Of a DNA stretch of 10,463 nt, positions 6,581 to 10,463 are shown piece after piece. Source of the stretch: Chloroflexota bacterium (GTDB taxonomy: Bacteria; Chloroflexota; Dehalococcoidia; SZUA-161); contig VGNW01000068.1 of the NCBI GenBank assembly GCA_016865955.1, forward strand, positions 1-10,463, given 5' to 3'. The stretch's first letter is position 1; each line of letters starts with the position of its first letter. Made by a program: the position numbers and the translations under genes. The notes beneath the pieces were generated by a model that was not told the DNA's origin, made no database searches, and saw only the letters and a list, made by a program, of their open reading frames with translations.

Positions 6581-6646
6581 TCCCCCTCCTTCCATGGAAG
6601 GATTGGGGGACTTCCCGGGCGTTCGGTAGAACGCCCCTACAGGGAA
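6581..6646. repeat. Tandem intergenic palindromes (REP/MITE-like element)
   Basis: Two palindromes lie side by side. The first is a perfect 16-bp core TCCTTCCATGGAAGGA (6587-6602) flanked by TCCCCC (6581-6586) and GGGGGA (6605-6610), with a 2-nt bulge. The second is GGGCGTTC/GAACGCCC (6617-6624/6629-6636) around a GGTA loop, flanked by TTCCC (6612-6616) and GGGAA (6642-6646). GGGGCG-type palindromes of this kind are typical of short dispersed intergenic repeats. The element sits between the divergent acyl-CoA dehydrogenase and nitroreductase genes. No transposase or clear target duplication is visible. Confidence 0.7.
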
Positions 6647-6679
6647 ACCTAGTGAGGATAGCGACGCTACAGGTTTTCC

Positions 6680-6708
6680 TTGACACATTCCGTGAAGTAG
6701 GGCACAAT
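6680..6708 (+). promoter_or_regulatory. Promoter of the nitroreductase gene
   Basis: Consensus -35 TTGACA (6680-6685), an exact 17-bp spacer, and -10 CACAAT (6703-6708, 4 of 6). The start would be near 6715, about 35 nt before the ATG at 6750, with a GGGGGCGG ribosome-binding stretch between. It lies just outside the palindromic element. Confidence 0.6.
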
Positions 6709-6749
6709 ATTGCTTTGTCGGGCGACAGGTCGCAAGTTCGGGGGCGGTT

Positions 6750-7301
6750 ATGGATGTAATACAGGCGATAAAGGGCAGAAGGAGTGTACGCAAATACAAG
6801 CCTGACCCTGTGAGCGACGCAGCCGTCGAGGCTGTTCTCGAGGCTGCCCGGTGGGCTCCCTCGTGGGCAAATACCCAGTGCTGGCGATTTGTGGCGGTGC
6901 GAGACCCGCAGTTGAGGGACAGGCTGGCAGCTACGGTGAAGCCCGAGACGAACCGGGCTGCGGCGGCTATCAGGGAGGCGCCGGTCACCATCGTAGCCTG
7001 CGCCGAGAAGGGGAGAGCCGGTTACTATAAGGGCGAGGCTTCTACGGACAAAGGCGACTGGTTCATGTTCGATGTGGCGCTGGCGATGCAGAATCTGGTG
7101 CTGGCGGCTTATGCCGCGGGATTGGGCACTGTGCATGTCGGTTTGTTCGATGCAAAGGAAGCGGCGAGAGTACTGGAACTGCCCGAGAATGTCGTTGTTG
7201 TGGAGATGACGCCGCTGGGCTATCCCAATGAGGAACCGACAGCGCCGAGAAGGAAGGAGCTCGCCGATATCATGTTCAAGGAGAAGTACGGCAGGAAATA
7301 G
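6750..7301 (+). CDS. Nitroreductase-family FMN flavoprotein
   Basis: This 183-residue member of the nitroreductase superfamily comprises FMN-dependent NAD(P)H oxidoreductases acting as homodimers. The FMN phosphate-binding start is IKGRRSVRKY (7-16), followed by APSWANTQCWRF (36-47), the central helix region FDVALAMQNLVLAAYAAGLGTVHVG (107-131), and the late PLGYPNEEP (155-163) typical of the family. It lacks the extra insertions of NfsA/NfsB and is at the short end of the range, like many anaerobe nitroreductases whose natural substrate is unknown. The start ATG follows a G-rich ribosome-binding site (GGGGGCGG) and the promoter at 6680-6708. Sixty bp separate it from the bS22-like gene on the same strand, with no terminator visible, so read-through into the holB-ricT group is possible. 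Confidence 0.92.
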   Translation: MDVIQAIKGRRSVRKYKPDPVSDAAVEAVLEAARWAPSWANTQCWRFVAVRDPQLRDRLAATVKPETNRAAAAIREAPVTIVACAEKGRAGYYKGEASTDKGDWFMFDVALAMQNLVLAAYAAGLGTVHVGLFDAKEAARVLELPENVVVVEMTPLGYPNEEPTAPRRKELADIMFKEKYGRK

Positions 7302-7308
7302 TAGAATT

Positions 7309-7337
7309 GCAAAATGCAAAATGAAAACAGCAAAATG
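7309..7337 (+). repeat. Short GCAAAATG direct repeats
   Basis: The octamer GCAAAATG occurs three times (7309-7316, overlapping 7316-7323, and 7330-7337) in the 60-bp gap between the nitroreductase and the bS22-like gene. A weak promoter-like pair, TTGCAA (7308-7313) and CAAAAT (7331-7336) with 17-bp spacing, is embedded in it. It could serve the bS22-like gene, but the A-rich repeat makes chance matches easy. Confidence 0.4.
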
Positions 7338-7361
7338 CAGAGGGACTGAAGAGGAAGGTGT

Positions 7362-7457
7362 ATGAGCTCAGTTGTTAAAAAACGACGCAAGAAGATGTCC
7401 AAGCACAAGCATCGCAAGATGCTGAAGAAGACGAGATGGCAGAGACGCCACGGGTAA
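7362..7457 (+). CDS. bS22-like small ribosomal protein (AURKAIP1/COX24 domain), 31 aa
   Basis: This tiny gene reads MSSVVKKRRKKMSKHKHRKM then LKKTRWQRRHG. Fifteen of 31 residues are Lys or Arg and three are His. The pattern SSVxKKRRKKMSKHKHRKxLKKTRxQRR is that of the bacterial AURKAIP1/COX24-domain proteins, which include the mycobacterial 30S protein bS22 and the mitochondrial homologue mS38. In mycobacteria it binds 16S rRNA near the decoding region of the small subunit; the same role is inferred here. The ATG is preceded by a good GAGGAAGG ribosome-binding site (7351-7358). It lies 60 bp after the nitroreductase and 39 bp before holB on the same strand. Because of its length, standard gene callers commonly miss it. 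Recognition is by sequence pattern alone, but the match is very close. Confidence 0.87.
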   Translation: MSSVVKKRRKKMSKHKHRKMLKKTRWQRRHG

Positions 7458-7496
7458 TTGCAACTCGAAGTTAAATCTCTTGTCTGATATAAGGCT

Positions 7497-8537
7497 ATGT
7501 GGCACGTGATCGGTCAGGACAGGGCGTTGGAGTTGCTGAGGCGCAGCCTGGATAACGGACGATTAGCTCACGCTTATTTATTTACAGGACCGCCTCATGT
7601 GGGCAAGATGACGCTGGCTGTTAATCTTGCTCAGGCACTGAACTGCGAAAAAGAGAACCGCCCCTGCGGAGAATGCCAGCCCTGCCTGCGTACAGCGGCG
7701 GGCAACCATCCCGATGTGCAGATTATCGGTCGTCCGTCCGGCGCCGATGCCGGAGACGGAGGCAGCAAAAAAGAGATAGGCATTGCGCAGATAAGAGAGC
7801 TGCAGCACTCCGCAGCTCTGCAACCGTATGAAGGGAAATATCGCGCATATATCATAGACGGCGCTGAATATCTGAACGAGGAATCCGCCAACTGCCTGCT
7901 CAAAACGCTCGAAGAGCCGCCGCCAACGGTGTTATTCATACTGCTGGCGGTGCAGGAAAACAGGCTGCTGCCTACAATCGTCTCCCGATGTCAGCGCGTG
8001 GAACTTTTCCCTCTGCCGGCTTCAGTTATTGAGAAGGCACTGGTGGCGCACTGGCAGGCAGCGCCGGAGAAGGCGCGATTGCTGAGCAGGCTGTGCCGCG
8101 GCGGAATCGGCTGGGCGGTTTCCGCCCTGCGGGATGAAAGCCTTCTCGAAGCTCGTTCTCAGAATCTGGACAGGCTGCTTGAGCTCACAGGTGCCAGCCT
8201 GCAGCAGAGGTTTTCCTTTGCCGCAAGTCTGGCAGCGCAGTACGGCAAGAACCGGAATGCGGTTGAGGAGACGTTGAACCTGTGGCTGGAGTGGTGGCGG
8301 GATGTGCTTCTGGTCAGAGAGGATTGCAGCCAGTTCGTAACAAACATCGACCGCGAAGCAGGCTTGCGAAGCTACGCAGAATGTTATGACCTGATAGACA
8401 TAAGGGGTTTCATGGAAGCTGTGCGGGCGGCGTTACAGCAACTGGAGCAGAATGCAAATTCGCGTCTGGTGCTGGAAGTGCTGATGTTGAATATACCCGC
8501 CAGGAATGAGAGAAGTATAGAGGTGCATAAACGCTAG
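7497..8537 (+). CDS. holB: DNA polymerase III delta' subunit
   Basis: This 346-residue AAA+ clamp-loader subunit is the part of the complex that places the sliding clamp on DNA. It begins MWHVIGQDRALELLRRSL, a typical delta'/gamma start, with the P-loop-like GPPHVGKM (31-38). It has the four zinc cysteines Cys50, Cys57, Cys60 and Cys63, the degenerate Walker B YIIDGAEYLN (118-127), KTLEEPP (136-142) and the SRC motif Ser163-Arg164-Cys165 that supplies the arginine finger. The P-loop has Met where an ATPase has Ser/Thr, fitting delta', which does not need to hydrolyse ATP. Presence of SRC with the zinc module separates it from DnaX. A weak AAGG lies only 2 nt before the ATG, so translation may depend on coupling. 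It is followed after 11 bp by ricT, the order seen in Bacillus (holB-yaaT). Confidence 0.95.
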   Translation: MWHVIGQDRALELLRRSLDNGRLAHAYLFTGPPHVGKMTLAVNLAQALNCEKENRPCGECQPCLRTAAGNHPDVQIIGRPSGADAGDGGSKKEIGIAQIRELQHSAALQPYEGKYRAYIIDGAEYLNEESANCLLKTLEEPPPTVLFILLAVQENRLLPTIVSRCQRVELFPLPASVIEKALVAHWQAAPEKARLLSRLCRGGIGWAVSALRDESLLEARSQNLDRLLELTGASLQQRFSFAASLAAQYGKNRNAVEETLNLWLEWWRDVLLVREDCSQFVTNIDREAGLRSYAECYDLIDIRGFMEAVRAALQQLEQNANSRLVLEVLMLNIPARNERSIEVHKR

Positions 8538-8548
8538 GGGATGATGCT

Positions 8549-9352
8549 ATGCCGAAGGTAACCGGTATAAGGTTCAAACATGCAGGACTGGTTTACTATT
8601 TCAACCCCGGAGACATCGAGCTTGTGACCGGCGAGGATGTGGTTGTGGATACTGCGCGCGGCGCATCGATAGGGAAAGTAGTGGTTGCTCCGAAAGAAGT
8701 CGATGCCTCTGAAATCGGCGAGCCTTTGAAGTCGGTGCTGCGCAAAGCGCAGCTTGAAGATTTGGAGCAGATAAATAAAATCAGGCAGATGGAGATGGAG
8801 GCGCTGGTCAAGTGCGAGGAACTGGTGGAGAAATTTCGCCTCCCCATGAAGCTGCTCTCCGCGGAGTACAATCTCGATGGCAGCTATCTCACCATCTTCT
8901 TCAAGTCGGAGAAAAGGGTCGATTTCCGCGCCCTGCTGAGGGAGCTTTCCAGCACATTGAAGACGCGTGTCGAGCTGCGGCAGGTAGGGACACGCGATGC
9001 CGCGAAGCTGGTGGGTGGTGTGGGCAGATGCGGCAGACCGCTATGCTGCGCCAGCCACCTGACCAAGTTCGAAACCATATCCATGAAGATGGCACGCGAG
9101 CAGAACCTACCTCTCAATCCCACAAATATCTCGGGTGTGTGCAGTCGCCTGCTCTGCTGCCTTGCCTACGAAAATGAGCAATACCGCGAAATGAAGCAGA
9201 AGATGCCTGCCGCGGGACAGACGGTGGACACCAGATTGGGTGCAGGGAAGGTAATCGGCGTCAATCCCCTAAAGGGAACGATAACGATTCAGCTCGAGAG
9301 CGAAGCTGTGGTGGAACTGCCTGCATCGGAAGCTAAACCCTGCAAGCAATAA
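8549..9352 (+). CDS. ricT: PSP1 domain protein, RicT/YaaT homologue
   Basis: This 267-residue protein carries the PSP1 C-terminal domain. After the N-terminal strands KVTGIRFKHAGLVYYF (3-18) it has the helical linker around residues 65-95, then the cysteine motifs GRCGRPLCC (159-167) and GVCSRLLCC (196-204). Each has a single Cys followed by a CC pair, and the motifs sit before AYENEQY. In Bacillus subtilis RicT (YaaT) joins RicA and RicF in an iron-sulfur complex that steers RNase Y in mRNA maturation. The same cysteine set here suggests Fe-S binding is kept. The ATG at 8549 has AGGGG 8 nt upstream, in the 11-bp gap after holB, so the two are tightly co-transcribed. Partners RicA and RicF are not in this window, and a role in RNA processing is inferred from the family. 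Confidence 0.92.
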   Translation: MPKVTGIRFKHAGLVYYFNPGDIELVTGEDVVVDTARGASIGKVVVAPKEVDASEIGEPLKSVLRKAQLEDLEQINKIRQMEMEALVKCEELVEKFRLPMKLLSAEYNLDGSYLTIFFKSEKRVDFRALLRELSSTLKTRVELRQVGTRDAAKLVGGVGRCGRPLCCASHLTKFETISMKMAREQNLPLNPTNISGVCSRLLCCLAYENEQYREMKQKMPAAGQTVDTRLGAGKVIGVNPLKGTITIQLESEAVVELPASEAKPCKQ

Positions 9353-9402
9353 TGTTCAGCAAACTGACCTCCAATTTCCTGACATTAAAAATCCGCAAAG
9401 TA

Positions 9403-9431
9403 TTGCATTATCGATTTAAATATGCTATCTT
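9403..9431 (+). promoter_or_regulatory. Weak candidate promoter for the speD leader RNA
   Basis: TTGCAT (9403-9408, 3 of 6) and TATCTT (9426-9431, 4 of 6) are separated by 17 bp in an AT-rich stretch after ricT. Transcription would begin near 9437, at the base of the first leader hairpin. The boxes are weak, so the position rests mainly on the structured RNA that follows. Confidence 0.33.
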
Positions 9432-9433
9432 TA

Positions 9434-9736
9434 CCCCGCTAATCTTTTCCGGTTAGCGAGGGGGGTGATGGGGTTTCCCCAGTATGGATACTGAATTACC
9501 GCCGGTAGAATGCATACCGTGCGTGTTGAGAGTAAGCAGGTTCGCCGCGCGAAGGTGGTATCGTGCTCAAGAGCTTCCGGCTGCGAGAAGGGGTAAAGCG
9601 TACCCGGGCAGCAGAGAGGGTCTGGAAAAATGGTACGAAGGGAAGCTTCTAGAGAATGCAGGTGGAATACCGTAAATTCTTCGGTCCTGACCGGAGGACG
9701 AATTTTGACCACCGCCGAGCGGGGTGGTCAATTTTT
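9434..9736 (+). promoter_or_regulatory. Structured 5' leader with attenuator upstream of speD (class unknown)
   Basis: The 416-bp gap between ricT and speD contains a dense series of hairpins rather than a gene. They are CCCC-GCTAA/TTAGC-GGGG (9434-9463), TGGGG/CCCCA (9469-9481), AGTA/TACT (9481-9492), TTCGC/GCGAA (9541-9553), and a nested GCTGC/GCAGC (9580-9612) enclosing GGGTA/TACCC (9591-9605). Near the 3' end CAGG (9659-9662) and CCTG (9686-9689) can pair, as can CCG (9670-9672) and CGG (9682-9684), leaving the 7-nt bulge TGGAATA. A competing hairpin GTCCT/AGGAC (9684-9699) and a strong terminator (9705-9736) follow. The helix-bulge-helix geometry resembles a T-box antiterminator (bulge TGGNACC), but I see no convincing Stem I, and the bulge matches only at TGGA. 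A riboswitch or attenuator controlling polyamine synthesis is inferred. Confidence 0.58.
9705..9736 (+). terminator. Intrinsic terminator in the speD leader
   Basis: Perfect 9-bp stem TTGACCACC (9705-9713) and GGTGGTCAA (9723-9731), a 9-nt loop, and an immediate T5 tract (9732-9736). It ends 32 bp before the speD ATG, so it acts on speD expression rather than closing the upstream gene. The upstream GGTGG (9661-9665) could pair with the CCACC of the terminator arm, giving an alternative, non-terminating fold. Confidence 0.85.
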
Positions 9737-9768
9737 GTGTCCGGAAATCTTAGGAGGGGGTGAGAGCA

Positions 9769-10167
9769 ATGCACCTCATCATTGACGGCTACGGTGGCGA
9801 CTACAAGAAAATGCAGGATGTCGAGTTCATCTCCCGACTACTCGATGTGTATCCTGACCAAATCGGGATGACTAAAATCTCGTCTCCCCAGGTTTCTAAG
9901 TATATAGGTTCGAAACCTGAAGACTGGGGCGTTTCCGGCTTTGTCCTCATTGCCGAGAGCCATATAAGCATTCACACTTTCCCCGAAAAATACTATATCA
10001 ACATCGACATTTTCTCATGTAAGGAATTCGACGCTGACCGGGCAATAAAAGAGTTAAAACGGGATTTCGAGCTAGCCGAGGTGAGGAGCTATATCCTCAA
10101 CCGGGGTCTGGAATATTACAACAACCAGCAGCCCAATCTGGTTTTAGACTCCGCAGGCACGAGGTAG
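9769..10167 (+). CDS. speD: S-adenosylmethionine decarboxylase proenzyme (pyruvoyl-dependent)
   Basis: This is a 132-residue self-processing decarboxylase of the short prokaryotic class. The precursor cleaves between Glu63 and Ser64 in the motif AESHISIHTFPE; Ser64 becomes the pyruvoyl group. His69 and Cys84 match the processing and proton-donor residues of Thermotoga maritima AdoMetDC (Ser63, His68, Cys83). It makes decarboxylated AdoMet, the aminopropyl donor for spermidine. The start MHLIIDGYGG at 9769 is usual for the family; AGGAGG (9752-9757) lies 11 nt upstream. An in-frame GTG at 9760 is possible but only 2 nt from that site. It is preceded by the attenuator-like leader and followed after 15 bp by an agmatinase-like gene, forming a polyamine pair. 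Some AdoMetDC-fold enzymes, such as crenarchaeal ones, decarboxylate arginine instead, which the neighbouring agmatinase makes worth noting. Confidence 0.94.
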   Translation: MHLIIDGYGGDYKKMQDVEFISRLLDVYPDQIGMTKISSPQVSKYIGSKPEDWGVSGFVLIAESHISIHTFPEKYYINIDIFSCKEFDADRAIKELKRDFELAEVRSYILNRGLEYYNNQQPNLVLDSAGTR

Positions 10168-10182
10168 GACACCGCCGCGTGC

Positions 10183-10463
10183 ATGGATAAAAAGGTGAGC
10201 GAAGAGTTATTCCTTCCCCCGAGAAGCTTCGCAGGCATATCTCCTCAAGCTGTGCCTCTTTCCAAGGCAAAGGTAGTTATTCTCCCTGTGTCCTACGATG
10301 CCACGGTGGAGTATAAGAGCGGGACGAGGGAGGGACCTCAGGCAATCATAGACGCCTCGGAATACCTCGAACTCTACGACCATGAGCTGGGTCGTGAGAT
10401 AAGCGAAGCAGGCATATATACTCTGCCAGAGGTTCAACCTGTGCTTAGCGGACCTGAGTTTAT
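10183..10463 (+). CDS. speB: Agmatinase / ureohydrolase, N-terminal part (runs off right edge)
   Basis: The first 93 codons of an arginase/agmatinase-family gene are visible before the window ends. The translation MDKKVSEELFLPPRSFAGIS... leads into VVILPVSYDATVEYKSGTRE, then GPQAIIDASEYLELYDHELG, the characteristic N-terminal region of bacterial and archaeal agmatinases (PYDxTxxYxxGxRxGPxAI). The manganese-binding His and Asp motifs lie further on and are not in the window. The enzyme would cleave agmatine to putrescine and urea. No clear ribosome-binding site precedes the ATG, and the 15-bp gap after speD suggests translational coupling. With speD it supplies both substrates for spermidine synthase, whose gene is not visible here. 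The ureohydrolase family is firm; agmatine as substrate rests on context and similarity. Confidence 0.88.
   Translation, partial: MDKKVSEELFLPPRSFAGISPQAVPLSKAKVVILPVSYDATVEYKSGTREGPQAIIDASEYLELYDHELGREISEAGIYTLPEVQPVLSGPEF

Noticed and set aside
5321..6671. Direct repeat GCGACGCTACA on both sides of the acyl-CoA dehydrogenase as a possible insertion scar.
   Set aside because: Several 11-bp matches are expected by chance in a 10-kb window, and no terminal inverted repeats or recombinase are present; kept only as a hint of shared intergenic repeats.
6567..7319. 250-codon minus-strand ORF opposite the nitroreductase.
   Set aside because: It covers the palindromic repeat and the antisense of a clear nitroreductase, with no coherent protein features.
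9461..9520. Fluoride riboswitch-like start (GGTGATGGGG...CCCC) in the speD leader.
   Set aside because: The downstream GCTGATG-type segment and pseudoknot partner are missing, and the controlled gene is not a fluoride exporter or related gene.
9484..9675. 63-codon plus-strand ORF in the speD leader.
   Set aside because: It overlaps the hairpin series, has no good ribosome-binding site and no recognisable protein pattern; RNA structure explains the region better.
9434..9740. RNase P RNA, tmRNA, SRP RNA or a tRNA in the ricT-speD gap.
   Set aside because: None of their conserved cores (for example GAGGAAAGTC, the tmRNA ends, the SRP tetraloop domain or a GGTTCRANNCC T-loop) was found.

Overview
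The window looks like a bacterial chromosome segment, most plausibly from an uncultured Chloroflexota of the Dehalococcoidia type. This lineage call is an inference from gene content: a 31-residue bS22/AURKAIP1-COX24-like ribosomal protein, a holB-ricT pair, a speD-ureohydrolase pair, and many acyl-CoA and SDR genes with palindromic intergenic repeats. A related Gram-positive-like lineage cannot be excluded. No phage, transposase, CRISPR or tRNA gene was found.

Left part (1-3508, all minus strand): a catabolic-looking operon reads leftward from a near-consensus promoter at 3480-3508. Its genes are an APH-fold phosphotransferase of the ACAD10/ACAD11/LvaA type, an AttH/CrtC-like lipocalin-type protein, and a 3-alpha-hydroxysteroid-dehydrogenase-like SDR interrupted by one in-frame TGA. 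A hairpin follows, then a second SDR that runs off the left edge and has its own candidate promoter.

Middle (3561-6534): a second near-perfect sigma70 promoter fires rightward, back-to-back with the first. It drives a crotonase-fold protein lacking both classical hydratase glutamates, followed by an SDR that probably starts at an ATT codon. The SDR converges on an acyl-CoA dehydrogenase (minus strand). Three hairpins separate the two, and a second palindromic cluster (6581-6646) lies beyond the dehydrogenase. Kinase, acyl-CoA dehydrogenase, crotonase and SDRs together suggest CoA-thioester catabolism, possibly of a hydroxylated acyl or alicyclic substrate.

Right part (6680-9352, plus strand): a nitroreductase-family flavoprotein, the 31-residue bS22-like protein (7362-7457), DNA polymerase III delta' (holB) and the PSP1/RicT protein. 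This is core housekeeping context; holB followed by ricT matches the Bacillus subtilis holB-yaaT order.

Right end (9403-10463): a roughly 330-nt structured leader with its own weak promoter and a strong intrinsic terminator precedes speD (pyruvoyl S-adenosylmethionine decarboxylase), then the start of an agmatinase/ureohydrolase gene cut by the window edge. The leader is the best candidate here for an undescribed regulatory element. It appears to control polyamine synthesis by attenuation and has a T-box-like antiterminator geometry, but its class could not be assigned.
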